Below are positions 25,840 to 34,905 of a stretch of 64,000 nt of DNA, piece by piece. The notes beneath the pieces are model-generated. The model had not been told where the DNA came from, made no database searches, and saw nothing but the letters and a program-made list of their open reading frames with translations. How positions within the stretch are numbered: position 1 is the stretch's first letter; every line of letters begins with the position of its first letter. Source of the stretch: Lachnospiraceae bacterium OM04-12BH (lineage in GTDB: Bacteria > Bacillota > Clostridia > Lachnospirales > Lachnospiraceae); contig QULQ01000002.1 in NCBI GenBank assembly GCA_003490145.1, forward strand, positions 189,016 through 253,015, in the 5' to 3' direction. The position numbers were made by a program, and so were the translations under genes.

Positions 25840-26960
25840 TCAGTGCCAGCCTGTTCATAGATCGCATCATAATCATAGCTGCTGAAGAACTCCCTTTCAG
25901 CAGCCAGCTTTTCCAGATAGTTTTCACGGGTAACAAGGCATTTATCCTCTGCAATCATCTGAAGCAGCATGGAATTTACTTCTCCATTGTAGTGACCATC
26001 GTCACAGTAGTAATCCGTATTACAGATGATATCGTACTGATCAAAGAAGTTATAGAGCCTTACATTCGGGCAGTCAAGCAGAAGCTCGGTAGCGGTCTGC
26101 TCAGCCTGAAGCTGTCTGTCCAGGGTTCCCTTCAGCATGAGAGCATCGAAGTAGCAGATGCTGTAAGGCGGGTACATGATATAAAAAGTCACATCCGGAT
26201 ACTGGCTTACAAGATCAACCACGTTTGTATTGATCGTCTGCTCTACCTTCGCCTTTTCTTCAGGACCAAAGCCGGTATCTGCCGGAATGGTCACATTTTC
26301 TCTGTCATAGGACTGCAGAATATAGTCTAGTCCACAGTCTCTTTCCCAGGAAGAATATTCATCCATAGTAGTGCTTTTCGTGTGCGACAGCGTCATGCGC
26401 ACGTTGGAAAAAACACCATGATAAAGAATGGATTTATTAAATAAATAAGCGGTATCATTCCATGGATTGTCATCATAAAGATAGGTTGGGTAATCTTCAT
26501 ACTGCTTCCAGTCATAATCCCTGAGAAATCCATTGTAATCAACGACCCAGAGCACTGTTTTCAGCTCCGGATTGCGCTTCAGGGCACGCTTAAGGTTCTC
26601 GGAAAGCTCCTGATAGCCTGCACCGGAGAAGGTTTCTTTAACCGCATTGGTTCCAAACAACTCGTCCATTTCACTGGGCTTAAAGTTCTGCGCCATGGAA
26701 GTACCGGTGATCATGGCGTCAAAGTCAAAATGCCGGGAGATCCCGTCATTGGTATAGCGCTCCTCATACAGCCTGTAGGATAAAAAGGAAAAGGGCTTAT
26801 GATAATGGAAGTAGGGATCTACGACCACCACAACAAGACCGGTCAGGATCAACAGACTGGCAAGGATACTGAGACATCTGCGGAACCATTTCCTGGCGGC
26901 TGCTTCAGACTGATCATTTCTGCTGTTATTTAAATTTTCTGAATGCTTTTGATTTTCCAT
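25836..26960 (-). CDS. SGNH/DltD-like protein, partner of MBOAT acyltransferase
   Basis: A membrane-anchored (helix about 28-48), outward-facing protein of 374 residues. A GTS motif puts Ser88 in the nucleophile position, and D320-x-x-H323 (DDGH) completes an SGNH-type triad like those of DltD, AlgX and AlgJ. Such proteins take an acyl group handed over by an MBOAT protein and put it on an extracellular polymer. The MBOAT gene lies directly upstream on the same strand with a 14-base gap, giving a two-gene operon. Its own ribosome site is weak, so coupling to the MBOAT gene is likely. The predicted role is O-acetylation of the glycan outside the cell. Its stop codon overlaps that of the convergent gene. 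Confidence 0.82.
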   Translation of the reverse strand: MENQKHSENLNNSRNDQSEAAARKWFRRCLSILASLLILTGLVVVVVDPYFHYHKPFSFLSYRLYEERYTNDGISRHFDFDAMITGTSMAQNFKPSEMDELFGTNAVKETFSGAGYQELSENLKRALKRNPELKTVLWVVDYNGFLRDYDWKQYEDYPTYLYDDNPWNDTAYLFNKSILYHGVFSNVRMTLSHTKSTTMDEYSSWERDCGLDYILQSYDRENVTIPADTGFGPEEKAKVEQTINTNVVDLVSQYPDVTFYIMYPPYSICYFDALMLKGTLDRQLQAEQTATELLLDCPNVRLYNFFDQYDIICNTDYYCDDGHYNGEVNSMLLQMIAEDKCLVTRENYLEKLAAEREFFSSYDYDAIYEQAGTD

Positions 26961-26974
26961 ATTTGTGTACGCTC

Positions 26975-28462
26975 TTAAAAAGTAAAATACAGGAATTCAC
27001 TGATTTCTGCAAGGGACAGGATGCTCCAGAATAAAAGTCCTGCTGTTACCATGCATTTCCACAGCATTTTTCGGCGGCTTCCCTTTTCGGGACTGAAGGT
27101 GAACAGAGCCATTTTCTCCTGCGTATTCTTCATGGTAAAGCATGCGGCCATAAGAACCACGATAAACAGGGTCAGTATAAGCCAGGGCTTTGATTCCATA
27201 AGGCCTCCAAGCCCTGCCCGGTAGAGAAAGCTGATCTCGATGACATCCATGAATTTGTCACGAATGGGCTGATAGAGAGAAAAACCGCCGGAGAACAGTC
27301 TGCCAAACAGTGCCATGGAATCGGAAAGGGAAGGTGCGCGGAAAATACTCCAGGCCAGTGTCACGAAGCTAAAGGTAAACCCTCTCCGGAGAAGGACGGG
27401 TATTTTCCGATCCTTGACCCGCAGTGCCTTTTCCAGCACATTCAAAAGTCCGTGAAGCGCACCCCACAGGATAAAGGTCCAGTTTGCACCATGCCATAAT
27501 CCGCTGACCAGAAATACGATCATGACGTTTAGCAGAGTCCTTGGCAGTCCCCTGCGGCTTCCGCCGAGAGGAATATAGACATATTTTGTGAAGAACCGTG
27601 TCAGGGTCATGTGCCATCTGTCCCAGAAGTCTGTGATGGAAACAGCCTTGTAGGGCGAATTGAAGTTGACCGGCAGATCCAGGTTCAGCATCCTGGCGAT
27701 ACCAAGCGCCATATCACAGTAGCCCGAAAAGTCGAAATAGATCTGCAGGGAATAGCTCAGCATCACGAGGATCGTACTGAAGGTATTCAGCTCCGGAATA
27801 TTGGCATAGCCTACAGAAACAACCTTGGCAAGGGTATCGGCGATCAGTACCTTTTTCGCAAGACCAAGGGAAAAGGCATACAGTCCCTGTCCAAGGTGGG
27901 TAAACAGTACCTTTTTACGTTCCGGATCCTGAAGCTGGGGGATCAGCTCACTGTGGTATACGATAGGACCGGAGGAGATGCTTGGAAAAAAGGTAATATA
28001 GGCCAGATAATCAGAAAACTGATATCCCTTACATTCTTTCCGATAACAGTCTATGGCATAGGAGATCTGCTGGAAGGTATAAAAGCTGATACCGAGCGGC
28101 ATAAGAAGCTGCAGCGGTGAAAAATCGGTATCAAAGGCCAGATTTATGTTTTCCAGAAAGAAGTTGAAATATTTATAAACAAAAAGGAGGCTGATGTTCC
28201 ATATGAGCAGGATGATCAGATACATTCTGCGTTTCGCTGCCCGCTCTGTCTTCTGCATGAGACAGACAAGGGCATAATTGACCACAATACTGACAAACAG
28301 GATCAGCAGGGCGGAAATACTGTTGTAGCCGTAAAAAATCAGGGACATAACAGTAAGAAACCAGGTGGCCGCCCGGGAATGACCTTTTGAGCCAAGAAGG
28401 TAATAGCCAAGCAGTACTATGGGTAAAAATAAAAATATAAAAATATAGGAGTTAAACAGCAT
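26975..28462 (-). CDS. MBOAT family O-acyltransferase (AlgI/DltB-like)
   Basis: A polytopic membrane protein of 495 residues with the AlgI/DltB pattern: LFNSYIFIFLFLPIV at the start, FFPSISSGPIVYHSEL, IYFDFSGYCDMALGIARML, FWDRWHMTLTRFF and the catalytic His324 in SGLWHGANW. It should move an acyl group, usually acetyl from acetyl-CoA, across the membrane to a polysaccharide through a partner. The SGNH-like protein encoded just downstream is that partner. The two genes are the only ones on the minus strand in the window. Transcription should start in the 166-base gap at 28463-28628, shared with the divergent gene at 28629. Confidence 0.93.
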   Translation of the reverse strand: MLFNSYIFIFLFLPIVLLGYYLLGSKGHSRAATWFLTVMSLIFYGYNSISALLILFVSIVVNYALVCLMQKTERAAKRRMYLIILLIWNISLLFVYKYFNFFLENINLAFDTDFSPLQLLMPLGISFYTFQQISYAIDCYRKECKGYQFSDYLAYITFFPSISSGPIVYHSELIPQLQDPERKKVLFTHLGQGLYAFSLGLAKKVLIADTLAKVVSVGYANIPELNTFSTILVMLSYSLQIYFDFSGYCDMALGIARMLNLDLPVNFNSPYKAVSITDFWDRWHMTLTRFFTKYVYIPLGGSRRGLPRTLLNVMIVFLVSGLWHGANWTFILWGALHGLLNVLEKALRVKDRKIPVLLRRGFTFSFVTLAWSIFRAPSLSDSMALFGRLFSGGFSLYQPIRDKFMDVIEISFLYRAGLGGLMESKPWLILTLFIVVLMAACFTMKNTQEKMALFTFSPEKGSRRKMLWKCMVTAGLLFWSILSLAEISEFLYFTF

Positions 28463-28511
28463 GGCTGTAGGAGTCCTTTCAAAAGTTTCGGAACAATTAA
28501 GTGCAAAGGTT

Positions 28512-28540
28512 ATTGTAACACATAAAAAAAGGAACGGCTA
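28512..28540 (-). promoter_or_regulatory. Possible promoter for the minus-strand acylation pair
   Basis: Read on the minus strand, TACAAT (28512-28517) lies about 50 bases before the MBOAT start. At 17-base spacing the -35 position reads TAGCCG, which is poor. The -10 is good, so an activator or an extended element may be needed. This is the only candidate in the 166-base divergent gap. Confidence 0.25.
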
Positions 28541-28565
28541 TATTGGCGCTGATGATTCGTTCAAA

Positions 28566-28594
28566 TTGCACAAATATAGAAATGTTGTTATAAT
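28566..28594 (+). promoter_or_regulatory. Sigma-70-type promoter for the 28629 operon
   Basis: TTGCAC (28566-28571) and a perfect TATAAT (28589-28594) are separated by exactly 17 bases, in the divergent gap between the MBOAT gene and the gene at 28629. This is the best promoter-like sequence in the window. Transcription would begin about 30 bases before ATG 28629 and could read through to the end of the window, since no terminator is seen downstream. Confidence 0.7.
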
Positions 28595-28628
28595 AAGCAA
28601 AAAATTGTGCAAAAGGGAAACGGAACTT

Positions 28629-30005
28629 ATGAAAAAAAGGTCAGATGCAGTTTTTGGTGTGTTATTGTTTTTGATCAGCATGGGATTTTATCTGTTTTTT
28701 GCGTTTTATGATGGAGCAGTGATCTGCGTGGATTCTCCAAGCTATATTAATATGGAGATATCCAGAGAGCCTTTATATCCTATGCTGCTTTTGCTTTTCA
28801 GACAGGTGTTTTCATCAGCCGGTGAGGGATATCTTCAGGGAGTTGCTATTTTTCAAAGTATACTGGCAGCCTGTGCGGCTCTTTCACTAACCTGTTTCCT
28901 GAGAAAGGAGTTAAAACTCGGCAAAGCAGTCAGCCTTGTGGTGTTGATGATCCCACTGCTGACCTCCCTGCTGTGCAGATTCGCAGCAAAGCGTGCCTCC
29001 ATGTATTCTAACAGTATTCTGACAGAAGGAATTGCCACTTCATTGTTTCTTTTATTTTCCAGGTATTTAATTGATTACTGCATAAAAGGAAAAAAGAAGG
29101 CACTCTTTACAGCAGCATTTATTTCGTTTTTACTTATTTCCACGAGAAAACAGATGGTTATAACGGTACTGCTCCTGATATCGGCTATTGTATGGAGAAG
29201 TATAAGAGAAAAAACGGTGAAAAAAGGACTCCTTATTTTGACGGTCTGTGTTCTGGGTATAGGGACAGGAAGCTATTTCCTGGACTGTGGTTATAACTAC
29301 TGCGTCAGAGGCTCTTTTTCGGGGCATACGAATGATAACCGCTTTTTGAGTACAGTGGTTATTTATGCATCTGAAAAGGAGGATGGGGAGGCGATCAAAA
29401 GAGATGATACCAGAGAACTGTTTGAAAGCATCTATGAAATCTGTGATGAAGGCGGCTATCTGATGCACAGTGCCGGTCAGGGATGGTATGAAAGATCAGC
29501 GCATTTTGGGGATTATTATGACTGTATCCAGATTGATACTCTCTGGCCGGCACTGGAACAGTATGTCAGAGAGCATTATGAAGGAGATAATGCCAGTCTG
29601 GAAAAGATTGTAGATGATTATAATGCACAGATCATCGGGGCAATAATGCCAGAAGTATTTCCGAGGCTTATGAGGGTTTTTGCAGATAATGTGCTGAATG
29701 GAATGGTCACAACAGTAGCGAAGAAAACACCGGTTCTGGTATGGTACAGCTTTGCAGTGTACATATTGTATATAGTGCTGCTGATAACTCATGTAAAAAG
29801 AAATGGACTGGATGGTAGGGCAATTCTGGCGGTGTATACACTGCTTGCTGTCATGATCAATGTAGCTGTGGTGTCGGCAACGATCTTTTGCCAGACAAGG
29901 TATATGATCTATAACATGCCGCTGTTTTATATCAGCCTGATTCTTTTATCTGGTTCTTTTAGCACAAAACCAGCTGTTTGCGCAGGCAGTAAAGGTATGG
30001 TATAA
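28629..30005 (+). CDS. Polytopic membrane protein, GT-C-like
   Basis: A 458-residue protein with roughly nine to ten membrane helices. The first outer loop contains VDSPSYIN soon after helix one, and REPLYPMLL follows; acidic residues there and a Pro-Leu-Tyr-Pro stretch are common in GT-C glycosyltransferases. A large soluble outer segment (about 225-355) rich in acidic and aromatic residues is followed by more helices. I do not recognise a named family, so outer-face sugar transfer is only a guess. ATG 28629 is chosen because the promoter at 28566-28594 lies between it and an upstream in-frame start at 28461. The DNA here is more AT-rich than the preceding 28 kb. Confidence 0.72.
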   Translation: MKKRSDAVFGVLLFLISMGFYLFFAFYDGAVICVDSPSYINMEISREPLYPMLLLLFRQVFSSAGEGYLQGVAIFQSILAACAALSLTCFLRKELKLGKAVSLVVLMIPLLTSLLCRFAAKRASMYSNSILTEGIATSLFLLFSRYLIDYCIKGKKKALFTAAFISFLLISTRKQMVITVLLLISAIVWRSIREKTVKKGLLILTVCVLGIGTGSYFLDCGYNYCVRGSFSGHTNDNRFLSTVVIYASEKEDGEAIKRDDTRELFESIYEICDEGGYLMHSAGQGWYERSAHFGDYYDCIQIDTLWPALEQYVREHYEGDNASLEKIVDDYNAQIIGAIMPEVFPRLMRVFADNVLNGMVTTVAKKTPVLVWYSFAVYILYIVLLITHVKRNGLDGRAILAVYTLLAVMINVAVVSATIFCQTRYMIYNMPLFYISLILLSGSFSTKPAVCAGSKGMV

Positions 30006-30006
30006 T
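29978..30006 (+). promoter_or_regulatory. Possible internal promoter before 30017
   Basis: A perfect TATAAT at 30001-30006 has TTGCGC at 29978-29983, 17 bases upstream. The -35 matches only its first three positions. Initiation here would leave almost no leader before ATG 30017. It may be a chance match in AT-rich DNA. Confidence 0.2.
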
Positions 30007-30016
30007 TCTTATAATT

Positions 30017-31315
30017 ATGTGTGCAGAAAATAAAAACAACAGACAGAATGTTTACAAGTTTATAATACAGCTGACAGGAATACTTGTCGGAGCAATCCTG
30101 CTTGGGTTCGTGCTATTGGTTCTGGCATATATGCTGCCAACAGAAAGAATGCGCCAGAATGTAGCAGTGACGGCGGAGCAGATTAATACAGAAGGACAGT
30201 ATTACCAGTGGGCCAAAGGATATAAAAATGCCCAGACCGATACCTATACAGACGCTTCGCTTCTGTTGAATGCGATGTATCCTGGCTCAGGAAGTGCAGT
30301 CAGGGATGCAATGAATGCGCCAAGGCTTCTGTATGGTGATGATAACAATGAGGTGTCAGTAGTGCTGCTGGCAAATGGTGATACCGGGGAAACCCATGAG
30401 GTATGCTATGGACGGTACTGGCATGGAAGCCTGATTTTGCTGAAGCCGTTACTATTGCTGTTTGATCTTGGAGATATCAGGATGATATCCATGATCATAC
30501 AGATGGGATTGCTGTTCGTAGTGATCATGGGCTTCTGCAGGCGGCAGTTGTATAAGGAGCTGACGGGCTTCTTTGGCGCGATCATCACCCTGAACCCGGT
30601 GACAATGATATTTGGCTGGTGCTTTTCCGTAGAATATGTCCTGATGCTGCTTATGACAGCTATTCTGTTATATTTTCATGAGGAGCTGCAGAAGGGATAT
30701 AATTATTATCTTTATTTCCTGATCAATGGAATTTTGTTTGTATATTTTAATGAGTTGTCATTTCCCATGATAGGTTTTGCCATTCCCCTGATCGTTTATC
30801 TTCTTCTTTCCAAGGAAAAAGTAAAGGAAAAGATAAAAAAGGAAGTGGTATTTGGTATGCTGTGGGGAGTGGGCTATGCTGTGGTATGGCTTGGGAAATG
30901 GATCCTGGCATGGATCTTTACCGGTTATAATTATTTTAAGGAAGCTATCGAGCAGGCAGAACGATATACCTCAGATCACGCAACATGGGAAGTAGAAAAT
31001 CCCACATTAATTGACAGACTGGTAAAAAACATCAATATGTATATGAAATGGCCATTTCTGATGATGGCAATTGTACTGTTAGGAATTATCTGTGTAAGCA
31101 TGATAAGAAAGCATGCTAAAATAACCGGGGAGAAGCTGGTGGCGGCATTGCCATATTTACTGGTCTGCTTATTGCCGTTTGCCATATTTACAGTGCTTGG
31201 AAACGGATACTCCTATGTACATTATTGGTTTACACACCGTCTGCTGGCGATCAGCGTATTCGCGGGAATCACAATGCTCTTTACAATAACGGGAACGAAG
31301 GAAAATCATACATGA
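30017..31315 (+). CDS. Polytopic membrane protein of unknown function
   Basis: A 432-residue protein with one N-terminal helix (about 15-38), an outer soluble region (about 40-130) and then some eight more helices. The outer region has LLNAMYPGSGSAVRDAM and a GDTGETHEVCYGRYWHG segment. No DXD, DE or other catalytic signature is plain, and I do not recognise the family. It starts 11 bases after the preceding membrane-protein gene and its stop overlaps the ABC transporter start (ATGA). This suggests a functional unit of two membrane proteins and a flippase. No Shine-Dalgarno site lies within 15 bases of the ATG, so translation may depend on coupling to the gene before it. Confidence 0.7.
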   Translation: MCAENKNNRQNVYKFIIQLTGILVGAILLGFVLLVLAYMLPTERMRQNVAVTAEQINTEGQYYQWAKGYKNAQTDTYTDASLLLNAMYPGSGSAVRDAMNAPRLLYGDDNNEVSVVLLANGDTGETHEVCYGRYWHGSLILLKPLLLLFDLGDIRMISMIIQMGLLFVVIMGFCRRQLYKELTGFFGAIITLNPVTMIFGWCFSVEYVLMLLMTAILLYFHEELQKGYNYYLYFLINGILFVYFNELSFPMIGFAIPLIVYLLLSKEKVKEKIKKEVVFGMLWGVGYAVVWLGKWILAWIFTGYNYFKEAIEQAERYTSDHATWEVENPTLIDRLVKNINMYMKWPFLMMAIVLLGIICVSMIRKHAKITGEKLVAALPYLLVCLLPFAIFTVLGNGYSYVHYWFTHRLLAISVFAGITMLFTITGTKENHT

Positions 31316-33075
31316 AAAAAATAACATTACTTGGCAAAGTAAGAGCAATCTTTGACAGAAAACAGAAATGGCAGTTAGTTGGCCTTGGCATCATGATCTT
31401 TATCGGTGGCCTCCTGGAGACACTGGGGGTCAGTGCCATGATCCCGGTGGTACAGGCTCTGCTGGCACCGGACGAGTTGATGGGGTACATTGACAGGATC
31501 CCAGTAGTAAAGAATCTCTGTGATGCTTTATCCATTACGACTGTGAAGCAGGTCACCATGGCATTACTTTATGGCATGATGGCCATTTATGTGATCAAGA
31601 ACCTGTATATTCTTCTGCTGACCTATATGCAGAATACCTTTATCACAAAGAACCGGAACCGGATGATCAGCCGTGTTATGGCAGAGTTTTTAAACCGCCC
31701 TTATGAAAAGTATCTGGGAGCAGATATCCCTACCGTATTCCGGATCACAGACAGTGATATCCCACAGACCTTCTCCCTGATCCTTGCCATGCTGCAGCTG
31801 GCAAGTGAAGCCGTGGTTACCTGTCTCATTTTTATGGTGCTTCTGCTGAATGATCCCGGGATGACTTTGTTTATCATTTCGGTATTTGGTCTTCTGACCC
31901 TGTTTATTGTGAAGGTGTTTAAACCAAGGCTGAACCGGATCGGTGCCAGGAATCAGGCGATCCAGTCAAGGATCGCCAAGTGGAGGATCCAGGCAACCTA
32001 CGGACTGAAGGATGTTAAGGTGCTGAACAGGGAAGAATTTTATGTGAGGAACTACTATGAAACCGGTAAGGTCGGCGCAGAGGTGGCCAGAAACTATGCA
32101 GTGCTGAACAATATGCCAAGGCTGTTGATCGAAACCGTGTTTATCGTAAGCGTACTGGGATTTCTGGTAGTTTATATTAATGGCGGCGGGGATATCACAG
32201 CTATGGTAACGACGATCTCTGCATTTGCGATCGCAGCAGTCCGTGTACTGCCCAGTGTGAACCGTATCAATACGTATATCACAGAAATCGCCTATACCCA
32301 GCCAAGCCTTGATTTCGTGTATGACAATCTGCAGGAGGGCATGAAAACAGATGCCATGCTGGCAGAGAGAAAGGCTTATTCTCAGGTGGAAAAGCTGAAG
32401 CTGGATCATCAGATCGAACTGGATCATATCAGCTTCCATTATCCTGATTCTGACAAAAATATTTTCGAGGATGCCCATATGATCGTTCCCAAGGGAAAAT
32501 CAGTGGGAATTATCGGAACCTCAGGAGCCGGTAAGTCAACGATCGTGGATATCCTGCTTGGACTTTTACATGCACAGACCGGTATGATCACCTGTGATGG
32601 GGTGGATATCTTTAAGAATTATGAGTCCTGGCTGGCACAGATCGGCTATATTCCACAGTCTATCTATCTGATCGACGAATCGATCAGGGATAATATTGCG
32701 TTTGGTATTGATGCAGACAAGATTGACGAGAAGAGGATCTGGGAAGTGCTGGAGGAGGCACAGCTGAAAGAATTCGTAGAGGAGCTGCCGGAGGGACTGG
32801 ATACGACAATCGGTGACCGGGGAGTCAGGCTTTCCGGAGGACAGAGGCAGAGGATCGGTATTGCCAGAGCCTTATATAATGATCCGGAGATCCTTGTATT
32901 TGATGAGGCAACCTCTGCACTTGATAATGATACAGAGGCAGCAGTCATGGAGGCGGTCAACAGCTTCCATGGACGCAAGACCATGATCATCATTGCACAC
33001 CGGCTAAATACCATTGAGAAGTGCGATATGATCTATAAGGTAGAAAATATGAAGCTGGTGGAGACTACGCTGTAA
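31312..33075 (+). CDS. PglK-like ABC transporter (lipid-linked oligosaccharide flippase)
   Basis: A half-size ABC exporter of 587 residues with a six-helix membrane domain (1-330) fused to an ATPase domain. The Walker A loop is G402TSGAGKST, the signature LSGGQ begins at 507, and Walker B reads ILVFDEATSALD. In glycan clusters this type includes PglK, which flips undecaprenyl-diphosphate-linked oligosaccharides outward. The start at 31312 overlaps the previous stop; the longer frame from 31225 would lie inside that gene. A paralog is at 54228, with the same DILLGLL and DNDTEAAVMEA blocks. Acting as a homodimer is expected from the half-transporter layout. Confidence 0.9.
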   Translation: MKKITLLGKVRAIFDRKQKWQLVGLGIMIFIGGLLETLGVSAMIPVVQALLAPDELMGYIDRIPVVKNLCDALSITTVKQVTMALLYGMMAIYVIKNLYILLLTYMQNTFITKNRNRMISRVMAEFLNRPYEKYLGADIPTVFRITDSDIPQTFSLILAMLQLASEAVVTCLIFMVLLLNDPGMTLFIISVFGLLTLFIVKVFKPRLNRIGARNQAIQSRIAKWRIQATYGLKDVKVLNREEFYVRNYYETGKVGAEVARNYAVLNNMPRLLIETVFIVSVLGFLVVYINGGGDITAMVTTISAFAIAAVRVLPSVNRINTYITEIAYTQPSLDFVYDNLQEGMKTDAMLAERKAYSQVEKLKLDHQIELDHISFHYPDSDKNIFEDAHMIVPKGKSVGIIGTSGAGKSTIVDILLGLLHAQTGMITCDGVDIFKNYESWLAQIGYIPQSIYLIDESIRDNIAFGIDADKIDEKRIWEVLEEAQLKEFVEELPEGLDTTIGDRGVRLSGGQRQRIGIARALYNDPEILVFDEATSALDNDTEAAVMEAVNSFHGRKTMIIIAHRLNTIEKCDMIYKVENMKLVETTL

Positions 33076-33089
33076 AGGAACGGGACAGA

Positions 33090-34136
33090 ATGGTAGGAAC
33101 AGAATTTATCAATGGACAGGGCCTGGGGAACCAGTTGTTCTGTTATGTGACTGCAAGAGTAGTGGCAGAAGAAAACGGCTATGAATTTGGAACGGCAGGG
33201 CAGGAACGCTTTGCTGTCAATATCCACAGCAACCGTGGCATGTATTTCATGGACATGGATCTTGGAAAAAGGATCACGGAAGAAGAAAAGAGCCGTTTTC
33301 AGATCTACAATGATAAAGAAGAAAGACTTTATATCGGAAATTCCAGACATGATATGGAGCATGGTTGCTATATTGCTGGGGCAGATCAGAATTTAAAGCA
33401 TGTCAGTGACAATACTCTGATTTATGGGAATATGCAGGATGAATCTTATTTTATCGACCATCTGGATCAGGTGAAGCAGTGGCTGCATGTAAAGCCGGAG
33501 TATGATTCCTATGAATACAGCCGGGACAATCTGTGCATCATCAATATGCGGGGCGGCGAGTATACGGGAAGCCCAGAATTGTTTATTGATAAGAAATACT
33601 GGATCCATGGCATGAAGGAAATGAAAAAGCTCCGACCGGATATGGAGTTCATGATCATCACGGATGATGTGGAATCAGCCCGGAAAATGCTGCCGGGGAT
33701 TGAAGCACATCACTTTGATATCGGCAAGGATTATGTGACGCTTAAAAATGCACACTATCTGCTTTTATCCAATTCCTCCTTTGCCTGCCTGCCGGCACAC
33801 ACCAGTGAAATACTGAAATTTGCCATTGCACCCAAATACTGGGCAAGACATAACGTGTCAGATGGCTATTGGGCATCCGAACAGAATATTTACAGCCTGT
33901 TCCATTATATGGACAGAAAAGGTAATATGTTTACAGCAGAGGAATGCCGAAAAGAGCTGGAAGAATACAAGAAGCATTCACCGAAGTACAGAAGGATCAA
34001 TCAGAAGCCGGGCAAGACAAGAAGATTTTGCCAGAATATCAGACGTAAGGCACTGTATGGATGGTTTTATCTGAAAAAGATAGAACGGGCGGTGATCAGG
34101 AGAATGAAGAGACAAAATGGAACAGCAGATGCATAA
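33090..34136 (+). CDS. Divergent GT11-like glycosyltransferase
   Basis: The N-terminus has GQGLGNQLFCYVTARVVAEENG, the GDP-sugar loop of fucosyltransferase family 11, and the C-terminal half has LLSNSSFACLPAH, the equivalent of the SNSSFSWW block. The central motif that should read HxRRGDY is N152-M-R-G-G-E-Y158, so His, the second Arg and Asp are all replaced. Donor specificity may differ from fucose. A basic C-terminal tail (about 300-348) with several Arg and Lys residues could sit at the membrane. AAAGGAACGGG precedes the ATG. The end overlaps the next gene by 20 bases. Confidence 0.75.
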   Translation: MVGTEFINGQGLGNQLFCYVTARVVAEENGYEFGTAGQERFAVNIHSNRGMYFMDMDLGKRITEEEKSRFQIYNDKEERLYIGNSRHDMEHGCYIAGADQNLKHVSDNTLIYGNMQDESYFIDHLDQVKQWLHVKPEYDSYEYSRDNLCIINMRGGEYTGSPELFIDKKYWIHGMKEMKKLRPDMEFMIITDDVESARKMLPGIEAHHFDIGKDYVTLKNAHYLLLSNSSFACLPAHTSEILKFAIAPKYWARHNVSDGYWASEQNIYSLFHYMDRKGNMFTAEECRKELEEYKKHSPKYRRINQKPGKTRRFCQNIRRKALYGWFYLKKIERAVIRRMKRQNGTADA

Positions 34137-34887
34137 TAAATTAAAGCTTCCCAATGTCACACTGGCTGCCATGACCAGTGTGAAGCTTTATGAAACGATC
34201 AGGGCACTCACCTACAGTATGCAGGGAATCGAATTCGGGGAAGTCGTACTGATCACCCACAGAAAGCCTTTTTCTCTGCCAAAGGGAATTACCTACAAGC
34301 ATACTTCCAAGCTGACGGATATTGACTGTTTTAATTATAAGATGGTTTACGAGCTTGGAGATTATATTAATACAGATTATGTGCTTCTGGTTCATTATGA
34401 CGGGTTTGTGGTACATCCGGAGATGTGGCGGGAGGAATTCCTTCAGTATGATTATATTGGATCTCCATGGCCCATTCCAAAGCCGGGAACACAGCATTGC
34501 TATCATGATATTTACGGAAATCTGTGCCGGGTAGGAAACAGCGTGTCACTTCGCAGCAAACGCCTTCTCGAGTTCCCAAGGAAAGCGGATCTTATCTGGG
34601 AAAAGGATGAGGACGGATTTTATAACGAAGATATCTTCCTCTGCTGTATGAACAAGCACAGGATCGAAGCGGCGGGCATGAAGATCGCACCGGTCGAGGT
34701 GGCGAAATATTTTGGACATGAGCATCCTGTTCCGGAAGTGGCAGATGTGGAGAAGCCTTTTGTTTTTCATAAATGGTGGGGAAGAAATGAGCAGTACCCC
34801 AGGTTTGAGAATCCATGGACGAAGCGGTGGAAAGCATTTAAAGATGTAGTGAGACCACTGCTGTTCTGGAGAAGGATCAGAAGATAG
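34117..34887 (+). CDS. DUF5672 family protein, probable glycosyltransferase
   Basis: A 256-residue protein matching the DUF5672 family found in glycan clusters. It has VTLAAMTSVKLYETIRAL near the start, LLVHYDGFVVHP in the middle, DYIGSPWP, VGNSVSLRSKRLL and YNEDIFLCC. The HYDGF segment with Asp resembles the DXD-like site of GT-A enzymes, and the family is usually regarded as a putative sugar transferase. It has no membrane helix and is likely cytosolic. The gene overlaps the end of the GT11-like gene and is followed by a GT17 gene 18 bases on. Substrates are unknown. Confidence 0.82.
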   Translation: MEQQMHNKLKLPNVTLAAMTSVKLYETIRALTYSMQGIEFGEVVLITHRKPFSLPKGITYKHTSKLTDIDCFNYKMVYELGDYINTDYVLLVHYDGFVVHPEMWREEFLQYDYIGSPWPIPKPGTQHCYHDIYGNLCRVGNSVSLRSKRLLEFPRKADLIWEKDEDGFYNEDIFLCCMNKHRIEAAGMKIAPVEVAKYFGHEHPVPEVADVEKPFVFHKWWGRNEQYPRFENPWTKRWKAFKDVVRPLLFWRRIRR

Positions 34888-34905
34888 GAAGAAAGAGGAA
34901 ACAGA

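Noticed and set aside
28461..28628. Upstream extension of the 28629 gene into the divergent gap
   Set aside because: It would place the perfect promoter hexamers inside the coding region, and the added residues look unlike the N-terminus of a membrane protein.
31225..31311. Longer N-terminus for the first ABC transporter
   Set aside because: It would lie inside the preceding gene; ATG 31312 overlaps that gene's stop in the usual ATGA manner and gives a normal-length protein.
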